Source: Caprimulgus europaeus | Lineage: Eukaryota > Chordata > Aves > Caprimulgiformes > Caprimulgidae | DNA length: 64,000 bases | Assembly: GCA_907165065.1 (NCBI GenBank) | Contig: OU015534.1 | Coordinates: 8,253,686 to 8,317,685, forward strand | Reading direction: 5' to 3' | Shown here: in pieces, positions 49,745 through 62,324 of the stretch | How the letters are laid out: each line of letters opens with the position of its first letter | Numbering within the stretch: position 1 is the first letter of the stretch | The notes under the pieces: model-generated | Seen by the model: the letters and a program-made list of their open reading frames with translations, nothing else | Told to the model about the DNA's origin: nothing | Database searches by the model: none | Program-made: the position numbers and the translations under genes

Positions 49745-52700
49745 CATCTCAATTACAGTAGGTCCTATGGAGATAACTGTGTGCAAAGGATCACAGTAGC
49801 AGTGGGATAATGATGGATGCGAATGGCTGCTGGTAGTAAAAGCCCCAGGTGATGGGAATTTGTGCAGTATGCAAATGGTTTTTTTTTCTAGAGTAACGTT
49901 TATGCCAGTGATTACCAGGAACTTGAGTGCTTTGCTATGCCTGGTTATAACCCCAAAATTAATAGCAAAAGAATGCAATACCTAGGCTGCATTATAATTT
50001 TAACTACTTTTTAACTTCAGTTTTAAAGCACAAAATATTAGTGTTAATATTTTATTTGTCATTATTTTAATAGTTTGTTATACTGTAGCTTGTGATTACC
50101 CCCTTTTTTTCCCTCCTTGAGATGTGGGGTCATAATGTTGTTCCTAAGTTGAAGGGATGGATTTGTCATTGTTCAGAGACTTACTGGAGTTCTGTTCAAA
50201 CAGCATCAGTGTGACATCAGGCTTTTTCATGAAGTGTATCATTTCATCATAAAGAGCTTCAGTCCTAAGTGTGATATAGCTTCCAATGTTAGCTTCAATT
50301 TACTCTGCAAAAGCATTTTCTGTATTGGTTGAAGGCTCAGGAAGAGGTGGAAAAAAAACCCCAGAATAATGCATCAAATTACAACATAATTAACTGAAAG
50401 TGGAGTTATGCCACGTATTACATTTTATATATTTCACAATAATGTTACTGCTTTTAACCATGGATAACATCAACCTAAATGCTGGTATTTTTCCCTTAAA
50501 GTAAGGCTTTTTATTTGAACCACAGTAACAAATGTAAGTGATCTACGAGTGTCCTACTACTTTAGTTTTTTGGTGTAAGGCCTTAAAATTCACCACAGGA
50601 TGCATGAAGATTTGTGTTTTGTTATCAAGTAGCTTAGGCTTGATCAACTTATTTTGAAAAACTGGTGTTTTTACAATTCTATACATGCTCCATGCAGCAC
50701 TGCTATCTTGTATCTCTCCTTTCCTACCCCTGGAAGAATGTTTTCCACTGCTGCATTTGGGTCAGGGAGTGTCCTCCACCAGGTGGAGGTGTGCCAAAGG
50801 ACTAACTGGGAACAGTGGTTCCACCTGCTCTGGAGCTGTGGGTTTGGGGAGTATTGAGCTTTGCCTGTGTAGCCATAGGTGGATATGCCCAGTAACCAGG
50901 TGGAGAAGTTGCATTTCTCTGGTCAGGGGGGGAGTAGCTCTGTTTTACCACTGCTTTGCCTCACAGTGTGAAGTTTAACTGAATGTAATGCTGGGGAGGT
51001 ACCGGGGTTCATTAAAATGACTACAGTTGATGAACCCATGCACAAATTTGCTGATTGTCCCTTCTGTACAGTGTGCAGTAAGTCAAGAGGCCATGGATTA
51101 AAGTGATAAAGTGAAAGCGAAGTACAGAAGAACTACTTATCAATACTGTGTCCTGCTTTCTGTTTTTTTCCCATGGGATTCAAGCAACATTAAATAAATA
51201 AACAATGAAGTTTTCACTATGCAATGAAGGCTTCATTATTTTGCATATGCAGAAAGGAGATAGGTCAAGATCTAAACATTCAAGTATTTGATTTTGCAAG
51301 CTTGCTGCTATTTTGACGTGCTCTATTTTTCTACCTATTGTGCTTTTCTGTGGTTTCCCACGTGCTATGTACGGTACATGTACTGTCCAGAATGTTACTG
51401 GGCATCTGTGCAAAACTGCAGACACTTAAACACAGCTGCTGGAGTTTTGCCAGCTTCTATTATTGGTCACATGCAGAGAATGACAGTAGCAGACAAAGCA
51501 CCTCATGCAATCTTTTGTCAATCTATACCTTTGTGGGTTAAATGTTTCTCTTTAAATGCTAACTTTTTGTTGACTGTAGCACAAGCATCCTCCTAGAATT
51601 ACTTATCTGTAGTCAAAAACAAGAACATCCTGAAAATTAGTGATTTATTTCAGCACTCCTTTTTATGTTTCAGCTGTAACAGTCTGGCTGTGATGCTAAT
51701 GCTTGTATATATGTCATAGTGCAACATGGAATTGCTGTAAGATATGTCCGTTTAAGTTGTTTAGATTAGCTAGTAGTAGTGACTGTGTAATGAGCAGATC
51801 CAAGAAAACCTGAAAGTATAAACACAATCAAGTTAAAGAACCTTTCTTACATTGCATACTCAGCAATATAGCGCAGCGTGTCTACAAACATATGTTCCTA
51901 CATCCACAAAAATCTTACCAGAAAGTGATTAAAAATCTAAGTTTATAATGAGACTTGAGAATTGTTCCTTTATTAGGGATGTCAAGAAAATTGTGTCAGC
52001 TTTTAAAATGCAAATTAAACGTATGTGTAGGGAAGAATACTCGACAATTCTGCTGCCACCTTTTGATCGTATCCTGTAGTTGCAAGTAGTAGTTGAAAAT
52101 AATGCAAAGTATCAAGACTGAAAAAAGTATGTATATAGCTCTATAAGGCAATAGTTTTTTAATATATTAATGCTAGAATTTTAACTGAGCAGGTGGCCAT
52201 CTTAGGCACTGCACTTGATGTACAGCTTTATTAAGCAGTTTTGTTCAAACTGTATAATAACATACATTTAAAATGAGATGACTGATAAAAATGATAAATA
52301 AGTAATGAATTGCAGCTATGTTCTATTCATTTTCCCAATTATCAGGTCTTTACTGTAATAAATTCTTATTAAACATGGCTTAAATCAGAGTTACACACCT
52401 TCTCTGTCACTAAGCTGATCTGGCTCTCCTGCTCTCTGCTATCCGCTTTCCTAGAGGTAGAGGTTGCTTTGAGATTCCTGAAATGGCTGCAAGTCATCTG
52501 CTGGGACTGAAATAGCATCTCCTTTCATATTATGTATGAACTTCCTATATGTCAGGATTGCACATGTGTGTCAGATCCTGGGATGGGACTCTTTTTTGGA
52601 AGGTCACACATCCCAGTATGGGGGGGATGTCTCCTTTTTAATTGGATGACATATGAGTATCCGAGCATGTGATGTTTAGCATTCACATGACGTGGTAAAA

Positions 52701-53741
52701 CATTAGGTAGCCCACCCAGACCAGAAATTTGAGCACACAGTGGCCTACTGGGTTCTTAAGAGCACACTGTGAAGTTGGATATGGTGCCTACTGAAGTATG
52801 GGTGGTTGGTTGTTTTGTTTTGTTTTTTGTTTGCAGTGGTGTTGTGGGTTTTTTGTGTAGGGGTGTCTTTTATTTATTTATTTATATTTCTTAAGGCTTC
52901 TAAATAGTAGATTCCAAACTAGAACTTAGATGTCAGATATGACTGCCAGGTCTAGTGCTAATTGATTAATCTTTAGTGTTTTCCTAAATTGCCAATCTAT
53001 AAAGCACAGTATGTTGTGCTGGAAAGATGTTTTAGAATTAGTTCTTTGGGGAATAAATAGTTTAATGCTATGGTGATGGAGGCCATATAAATAACTAGCT
53101 ATATTAAAAAAAATAATAAATTCTAAGAATTCTTTGAGTGTTTGGGTCTGTTGCCCAAAGTTATTAAATTGTTATGCTATAAAGATAATTTTGTAATAAA
53201 TGTACAATCTTCTTCACAGTGAAATTCCTTAATGTGATAATATGGATCTATGCTTCACAGAATCACAGGTCAGACTCACTGCTGTCATGGAAGACAGTGT
53301 TATCCTGGCAATACAGATGTTTAAACTTGACAGAGAGCTACTGTATCTTTTTCATGTTTAAATTTATATAGGATTGGATCAACAAAAGGGCTAACTTTGA
53401 GATTAATAATCTCCTTGGGTTTGGATTAGTGTTTAGAGTAGAGGGTAGCTGCGAGCCACAGCTGTTTCTGAATAGTATGGTTAGAGGAAATATTTGAGGG
53501 GGCTGCCAGCAAGGGGGTCTGTGGCAGGAACAGAAGCTGCCCAACCCATGTTGAAGTCAGCAACCTGTGCTTGAAATGTTTGTTACTGTGTTAACATACA
53601 GAAATTTGTACTTCCCAATTCCTGCTAAGAGTGGGAAATAAGAACCTTGGAGCACTGGAAGCTATTTGTCAGGAGTGATTAGCAAAAGCTGAGACTTTAT
53701 AGGAAAATCATTTGAGAGGGAAGCTGTGGTCCCCCCTGCAG
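49745..53741. other. Unique non-genic stretch
   Basis: No gene is supported. A near-perfect palindrome (CCTCCACC-A-GGTGGAGG) lies at 50773-50789 within a slightly GC-raised patch at 50680-50970. T-rich simple tracts occur at 52806-52833 (GTTTT units) and 52868-52886 (TTTA units). Frames of up to 102 codons (51288-51596) lack family features. Confidence 0.55.
50773..50789. repeat. 17-bp perfect palindrome with one central base
   Basis: CCTCCACC, one A, then GGTGGAGG. It contains the E-box-like CACCAGGTG arrangement. It is a small site and may be chance. Confidence 0.85.
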
Positions 53742-53833
53742 ACAGACCAATTATGGAACACGACGGCAGCAGCAGCAGCAATACAGGGATGGTCGCACAG
53801 AGCCCAGAATTCATCGCTGTATTAGCATTATGG
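53742..53833 (+). CDS. Candidate internal or first coding exon, unidentified gene
   Basis: A pyrimidine-rich acceptor (TCCCCCCTGCAG) ends at 53741 and a consensus donor GTAAGT begins at 53834, bounding 92 bp. In the frame of the ATG at 53753 there is no stop: the peptide begins MEHDGSSSSNTG and continues through QSPEFIAVLALW, and the exon ends exactly on a codon boundary. The serine run comes from four AGC codons. CpGs are dense for this window (four within about 60 bp), suggesting constraint. I do not recognise the protein. On the opposite strand a 150-codon open frame (53662-54114) covers the same region. That frame is the longest outside repeats but has no recognisable domain and may be an accident. 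A chance match to splice consensus in 64 kb is quite possible. Confidence 0.25.
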
Positions 53834-56394
53834 GTAAGTAGTGTTGTTATTAGCAAATGTGAAACTCTTGTCAAAGCTAAGGATTGCCAGCAGGGGTAAA
53901 ATGCAGGGAAGGAGCTCTGGAACAAGCTGAAGCAATCTGAGAAAGAGGTGGAATCTAGTTTAGATGGCCTTTTGTTTTCAGGGCACATTTTCACCACAGT
54001 ACAGGAGAAATCAGGTTTGTAATTCCCAATAATGGGTGGTGCACCTGATTGCTGATAGTCCAAGGGAAAATACAATGCACAGAAGTGCTCAATTATTTCA
54101 TAAGATTGCCTCATGAACAGATTTTGCTCATTTGTAGCTGAGTTGTTTGTGTTTCTGTTTCTCTCAGATACCCATTATACTTTCATTTACACTGTGACAG
54201 TGTTTGGCTATATCTGCTTCTCACCAACTCAAGGCAATTAAAACTGCTGGCCCAGTGTCACTTGTCTCAAAATATGCTCAAGCATAGTATGATTACTACA
54301 TCTTTGCTCTAAGACTGAAATGTGTTTAATGGCTTCAGCTAGAGTACAGAATAGGCTGATTATAAAAGGACTGGTCAAGTGAAATTGTTGAAAATAAGAT
54401 GAAAAATTTAGTTTGGTGTTATCTAACTGGGATGATACCTGCACAGAGACTTCTAGAGATGAAATAACATAGAACTCATTATGGTGAAGTAATGTACATG
54501 CACCCAATTTCAACACATCTTCACCCCCTGAAAGCTGTCTCTCATAACAGGCCAAATGCCTTAAAAACCAGCAAGGTAAGCTGCTAAAATTCATAGCTAC
54601 TAGTAACTAGTCTGGGAATGCACAACAATGTATTACTTATCCCAAAGTGAAGATGAGTTGGAATTTGAATGATGAAGCTAAGATATGAATTTGCAGAGCT
54701 TGGATTTTTTATTTTTATGGAAGAATAGCTTGTCTCTAAGTGACAAATGAATGACACAGCCCAAAAATGTTGACTGGTTCAAGGTGAAGTAGGTCAGCTG
54801 GGAGAAATCCTGATCATGAGACAGTCTATCAACTGTGGTGAAGTACCTTTCACCACCTCCTTCTTCTGTACTGTTTTTAAAAATATTTTGGCTTATGCCA
54901 TGCTGTTAATTTCCTATTGTTGACCTATTTCTCACACATGAATTAATTTCCTCGTGGCAGGCCTGAATGGGCTTAAAATAGTTTGAGGGGGAAGGGAGAT
55001 CACAGCATGGCTAGACCTGTATGCCATAGCTGTGTAGCCTACCAGCAGGATAATATTCTCCCCAAAAGTTTGCCTCCAGCACTTGAATTTCCAGAAGGCC
55101 ATGCCCTTAAAAGAGATGGTTTGGTCTTATTTGCTTCAAAAAGACAGTTGATTGTATGCAAGAAATGCATAGTTTTGATCATTAAGCGTGGTAGTGGTGA
55201 GCCTTGATGTCTGGTGCCAAATATATATTGCTTTTTATCTTATTGTCATTGGTGTTGGTCCAGCTTTGGCACTTACGCCAACAGCTTTCTTACTGCTAAG
55301 AAAGGCAGAATTCAGTAATCTGCTACAGCAAGAGTTGGGAGGGTGAGAACTGTTGATGTCTCCTCATTTTATAGCTGAATCTATGAATAAATTGGAGTTT
55401 TCAGAATCTTTTATTGAACCAAAACTTGTAGGAATATCAGTTAACTTCATAAGCATGCAGTTAAAATCCAATGTGATTTAAATATATTTGTGTTCTACTG
55501 TGCAGAGTTGGACTGAAAAGTGCTGGTGTCTTTTGTTATGCAGGCTCAGTTTAGCAAAGCACGTAAATATGCCAAACAACAAACATCTGGCCACTGCTTG
55601 CACTTCTTAAATAGCTTCCCCAAATGAATGATTTGGGGCATTCCAAACCTCTGGCATTCAATACAGACTTCAGATACCAGTGAGACCAGACTGGAATGAC
55701 TACAAAACAGCCTGGACCATAATTGTTTAGCTTTAATGGAACAATCTGAACTCTTAACTGTGGTAGACAAAGGTTTTATTTTTTGTTTAACGAGTAAAAG
55801 TGTCCACTAAAATATCTCAGTCATGCTATTCCTTATTTGCAACCCTTTATTCTTTCAACATTTTCATAAAGATGAACTGAACAGGGATAAATGAACCAAC
55901 TTTCTTACAGTCTTCCAAACTGTTCTTTTCCAGCTCTATATTTAACACCAAAATTTTATTTCTAGTTATTTAATGTTATTACATATAACTTGTTTTTTCT
56001 ACAGCCAATTTTTGCCTTACCTGTCTTTATGAACTAACAATAGGAACGTTTCTCCCACATGTTCATTACTGAAAGCTCTCACAGCCTTCACATTCAAATA
56101 GTTTAGTTCAGTAGATGATGACTCAAATGTATAAACCACTTGTTCCACTTGTTTCTTTTCTTGCAATTACCCAGCTGCCAGATCATAATGGGATCATTCC
56201 CTTGGATGTTTGATCTTAGCTTATGCCCCACTTTGGCGAAATAACCATATCACTTACACTCTACTTAATTTCTGAAAATGTGGCTACTACATGAGTCATT
56301 ATAAAGTGAAAGTCTTGCTTTAGGGCATCTTTAATGTTGTGGGGTTTGGTTGGTTTTGTTTGGTTTTTTTTTTGGAGGGAGGGTGGAGATAAGA

Positions 56395-56406
56395 GTGTGT
56401 GTGTGT
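56395..56406. repeat. (GT)6 microsatellite
   Basis: Six GT units follow a GGTT- and T-rich tract that begins near 56341. It is a minor simple repeat. Confidence 0.9.
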
Positions 56407-59400
56407 AATCCAGTGAGCCAAACCTGTCACCTGCTTCAGATGACATGACTACCTCAAGGTTACGGCTGAGATTTTGATTCCTTTCGTCAGCATGGAATTT
56501 CTTTTTATTATGAAGTATTAGAAAAGACTCACAGTAAAAATCTCTTCTGACTGTATTGAGAGCAGCACAGCCTCAGTCATGTCAGATATTCCCAACCATG
56601 TATGTTATACTCATCGTTAGTCACCTCCACAAGCTCCTGCTTGTAAGCAATAACTAATTTACTGAGTTCTCAGTAACAGAGATATCTTACTCAACTTGGG
56701 AAAGAGTTGAATGGTGCATCTGTCTCCACTATGTCACCCTCTTTAAGATTCTTCTCCCAAATTCATCCCTGCTCCAATCTGCTTGCTTCATTACTATGAA
56801 AGCAGGAGGTCTTGGCTGAATTTTTGAAATTGTGTGCTTGTTCCCAAGGGCCCAATCTCCTGTTATGTAATCTCATTTTAAAGTGCCAAAGATGAAAGTT
56901 GGTATTCTGAGAGATGCAACTATGCCCCAAAGCCTACTGCCTCATGACGTGATGGCAGAAATTTGTAATGGAAACTGCCTCCCTAATATCCCTGAGTAGT
57001 GTAATATGATTCTGCTGAAGCTTTGACTTGTTGCTTTTTCAGGATGAGATCTGATATACTTGCTGGATGAGATGTGATCAAAATATTTTGTTTCTCTTAC
57101 TCCGGTAATCTAATTGTCAAAATGTAATGTGACCCCATTTTCTGGAGTGTAACATTCAAATTGACATAATCTATCCAAATAGAAACTACTAGTTATTTTA
57201 CTTAGAGCACGAAACACTTATGACTCCAATTGTATTGATTAGGGAGATAAATATCTACTTTAATATGTTCTTGGAATTTTTTTTGAAATTATATGCTTGG
57301 CAAGCCAGTATTGCATTGTTACCATTTTAAACTACTTACTAACCCTTAGAGAAATGTGGAGGTATTTGGACATTATTCTCAAATATGCCTGTGAATGGTT
57401 AGTACAGGTGTGAGAATATTTGTGACCATACATTCATGGTGCACCATATGCTTTCCTTAGACGCTCAGCCGAGTACACTGGCACAGCTTTAAAAAGAACT
57501 TGAATACCTGGATAGGGGTTCATGTGTAGATTGTAGGGGAGATCACAGAAAGCAGCTCCTGTGGAATCCTGATGCTTGTGTGCATGTCAGATGTGTGAAG
57601 AGTCTCTGAAGTGAAGACTTCTGTCCTTCAGAAAGTGTGGATGCTGCTGTTGGTTTGACTTCCCCCTTTGTGTTTGCTGACCAGCATGGATCAGCTTCTG
57701 CCTGCTCATTGCATCCTAGGTACAATTCCTTGCCTATTTCTCTGGTCTTTTTATGTTCTCACAAAACAAGAGCACCTGCCCCTTCGACACAATAAAAGTA
57801 TGTTATGGAAAGAAGTGTGTTGTAAAAGAAACTCCACAATTCTTCCCCATAACAGCAGCACTAACGGCTGTTGCCATAATTAAGAAAATGGTATAGACTG
57901 TTGTACAATAATAATCTCCTGCTGATGCATAAGTGTTGAAGAATTTATTTTGCAAGCAGGAGACATTGATCCTGTGGCAGTGTTCTGTTGCCATAACTTT
58001 ATTTACATCATAAAGGAAAAATGATAGATGTAATCATTTAATTTATTGTGCTAAGAAGTGTCAATTGCTCACTCTATCAGTATTGATCTAAGGCGTTCCA
58101 ACTGGCTTATGCATCAGACCTTTTAAAGCTTTAGATAATTGGAGACCAAAGTAAAAGTATAGTTTAAGCATTATGTTTCCCAATTACAATTGTCTCACTG
58201 ATTGAACTTTTAAATCAAATGACTTGACCAATGACTAACTAGTCATTATGAAGTTACAGTTTTTAACAGACATCACCTTGTGTAACAAACCCGCTTTAAA
58301 AGAAAAATAATTAATAAAATATTGGGGTGTTTGCAATTCTTTCCAAGAGTTTTTTTAAATTGTGTGTGCTTGGAGTCTCTTTAGTTGCAAATATGCACCT
58401 GAGAAGATTAATTTTGAGAAATAGAATCTTGAGTTTATTTTTTTTACATATTAGTTTGCATATGTGTCTTTGTGTCTTATCAAGGGCTTCTCTTGAGGCT
58501 ATATGGATATCTATCAAGAAGGAAAAATAATTAACATTAAAAGAATATGCAATCTTGCAATAAGCAAGAGTTATAAAACATGAAAAAGAAAGTGTAAACT
58601 TTTAGGAATTTCAAAGGAGTAGTCTTTAGTATTTGTAAATTCAAATTAGTAGGACCTAAAATTAGTGAAAACACTATTCAGATAAAATTAGTGTTTGAAT
58701 GCAGCTATGTGGGAGCATTAACTTTCACAAAGTTTTAAATATACTTGAAAAGAAAACCCACCAAAACTAATTATACACTATTTTACTTCCCACCAGCTTC
58801 CCTGAAGAATGAAGTTGCCCTCTTTAGATCCTTCTCTATAGTTTATTCCATTAAAAATAGATCTTTCTTCTGCACAACAGGAAACACTGAAAGCTTGGTT
58901 TAAATTTTCAGGAAACTCCTTTTATTTTTGATCCTTTGAAATTGTAACGTTAATACATTTTCAATTAAATATGAACAACTCTCTTTGCGTCTCAGCATGA
59001 AACACAAAGGGATTTTGGGACCCTTCCAATTACTAAGGCTTGAAGATTTTTCTTAATTATTTAAATTTTGCAGTATTTATTTAAAATAAAAGTTGTGCTA
59101 TGGGGCTCCTTCTTACATGGAGACAAATATGACAGTATTGTTTTTGCCCTTTCAAGTAACTTATTATATAAAGTCTGGACAAAATTTTAAGACAGGTCTT
59201 TTTACTACAGTGTTTTCCTATTGCTTTTAGTAGCTGCACTGCTGTCTAAGATAAAAGCTTCTGTTTGTTCCTGAGGAAAGTACAAGGACTGAATCAAAAC
59301 TGTAATAAATATATGCTCAGTTATTTAATCTGTAAATAAATATATTAATTTGATTGCCACAAAATGACTTTGACATCTCCACAACCACTTTGGGTTGTCA

Positions 59401-62306
59401 GGATCCTTTGTAAAATATCCTGTCTAGCTCTGACACTGTAATACAAAGTGTTGATGAGTGAGAAAAAGGTATTTTACGTGCTACAGTGTCTAAATGTGAC
59501 TTTAGGTGACAACAGTTCAGAGGAAACCTCAGGTTGACAGACATTGGCTATATGCTCTCCAACTGTGAATAGCAGAGCACAGGGAGAGTGACTAACACTT
59601 AAATACAGGTGACAGCATCAGTAACAAATCATTATATTTGATTTGAACCATTTAACAGTTATTGCTTTCCATCAGTCACATGGAAGACACAATTCACTAA
59701 TAACACCCAATACAGACATTTCACTTCATGCTCTTAAAATGCTGTTTCATTAAATAGCTGTCACCTACATAGCTGAGTAAAGTTGGAAACTCAGGGTGCT
59801 GTATCCACCTAACTCTTACTCCTTGGGCTGTGGCAGGTGTTGCAGTACAGCCCACTGTGGGTGGATTATGAATATTTCTGCTTCCCATTTTTTGAATTCT
59901 TTTCCTACAAAATGGGTAAATAAAATATTTTTATTCTCCTTTATTCATCTTAATAAATATATTCTATTGTGCTACAGAGATTACTGGAATTCAGTTCTAC
60001 TCATAATGGTGACACGTGTCCATGTCTCTGAAAAAGGTATCAGTTGTTGCAACCTCAAAGCAAGACAGCATGCAAATTATTTTTGATGTCTCATAACAAA
60101 ATGTCTGAGAGGCTTTATTTGTCATTTTCTCATATGTTAATTTTTTAAAAAACCCAAACAAACCCAAAACCTGAAGAATAACATAGAGGTATAAAGAAAT
60201 GATAACTAATGTTGCTCCTGATAGTATTCATCCCCACTTTGTTTCACACAGCATTATGTCCAGGGTCATCCTGGGACTGTCATCTTATTAGCTGCTGTTT
60301 AATTAAGACTATAGGTAAATTGTTTCCAAACTTGAATTTCTAAACTGTTACTTTAAAGCTACATGTACAGTCAGTAGCAACGAATTTGATTTTCAATCAG
60401 AAAGCTGCATTTCTTGTGATTAAAGCAGTATTCAAAATCTGTTGGTGCTCTATAGTGGTTTTATCTTTCTGGCCTTAGACAACTGGACGCAAAAATCATG
60501 ATAGTAGTGTTGGAGTTTCAACTGTTCTCAGGCTTTGTAATTGATACCTGTTGTTTTAGGGATTCTCAATAAGGAAGTCAATGTTTATCACGTTTAGTAG
60601 TAAACTTTATACCTATACACACCCCGTTCTCTGCGCAGAGCACAGAAAAAACCACAGATATGTTTCAGAATGACAAATATTACTATATTTTAATATAACC
60701 ATGTTTTTTTCATTGAATAGAAAATGCATGGAGTTGGCAAACAATTCACTGGAATTCAGAGATTCTTTTTCCTGGTTCAGCAGCATGGTTCACATTGTCT
60801 TAACTCTTATCTACGTGAAAGTGACAATATCTGAACTATGGGTTGGCAGATTGTGCGGTATGTGGATTTTGTGGTTGGACATTCTGTCCTGCCCAAATCT
60901 GTATACTGCTCCCACTATGAAGCATTTGAGGTTTGAACCAAGTGTAAAAGCTTGTTAAGTGAGGTATGCAGTCAAAGTATACCTGCTGCCTTCCTCTCTT
61001 TCAATTTGTGGGAATAAAAATCTATTTCTTTCCTTCTTTCACAAAGGTGGTATTACGTTAAGCAGGACTGAATAACTTAACTCCTCACTCAGCTGCATGG
61101 CAATGAGTTGTGCAGTTCTGTTCCAGCCATGAGAAGGCTGCAGTACTTGTGCATGGCTTGTTGAACGTGTTTCACTGCTTTGTAGAAATGCAGCTGTGGA
61201 AGGAGCACAGAGGATTAGTGGTTCCTTTGTGTAGTCCACCAAAGGTTGTGAGAATAAAAGGCCTTATTTAATATTTCATGGATAGCTTGTGGAACAAGGG
61301 ACGTGAAGATATGGTGTGCTTTTCTTGAATGGTGATACTAGGAAGAGGCAACAGACATGGGATGCATCATTATGCTTTTTAGGATACTTTCAAAAGAAGA
61401 GTTTATTCTGCTCTCTAATAACCCAGTGCTCAGATACAGGGGTTTTTTTTTGTTGTTTGTTTTTTGCACATGGCTGAGGTCAGGTAGTTTCTGGAAAAGA
61501 TGCATCTTGTAGCTGCAAGTGAACTATAAAATATGTTATCTGTCACTTCAGCTGTGTAGGTCTGCAAGGAATCTAGAGGGACATAGAGGCCCCAGGCTTG
61601 AAAATGCACATGCATTTCAGTATTCGAATGGTCTTGTGGAAATATGAGCTCATATATTAGGAAAAGTAATCTCATGGAAATACTTCTATCTATAAGTGTC
61701 TGGGTGTTATCCTAATGGTATAGAAATATGATTTGTGAAATTTTGTAGTTATTTTTATGCTCAACTCAACAACAGTTTGTTTTTCTAAAAGTTTACAGTC
61801 TTTTGGATTTTTTTAGACAGTGAAGAAATAATTTTTGAAGCTAAACTTAAAATGTCTTCAAAACTGCTTAACTGAAAGATGAGAATGGACAAAAATAAAT
61901 ATTAAATAAAAATGTTCTCTGAAGACTGTGGTCTTTAAGCATACAACCTTAAATGGTATCTTTTAAAGATTACTTACTGTACTTTTATAGATCATATGTG
62001 CTGAATATCCTTGAGTTACTCTTGAGAGCTTTCATTGATGACAGTTTGGTTTAATTTAGCTACCACTACAAAGAGATTAGGTTGTCAAGAAGATACCATT
62101 GGAGGTTTAGGGATTGCTGAAATCCTTCTGAACTGAAGAGTAATATACACTGTAACCTTCTTTGATAGTTCTTTCATGAAGAAACTGGATGAAAATCAAC
62201 CACAAGGGAACTTACTTTTTCTAGACAAAAGAGAAAAAAATTCTTCTCATGTTTAGCAGTTAACGAAGGCTTATATAAAAAAAACCAACCCCAAAACCCC
62301 AGCCTT

Positions 62307-62324
62307 AAAAATAAATAAATAAAA
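62307..62324. repeat. AAAT simple repeat
   Basis: AAAATAAATAAATAAAAT lies directly after an A/C-rich tract. It is a minor, probably length-variable, repeat. Confidence 0.9.

Noticed and set aside
53255..53275. CACAGAATCACAGG resembling a CR1 3' end
   Set aside because: Sequence after it does not continue into the CR1 GGAAGGGACC region, so it is too short to call.
54238..54594. 118-codon minus-strand frame
   Set aside because: The length is near what chance gives in this composition. There is no recognisable motif, signal peptide or splice context.
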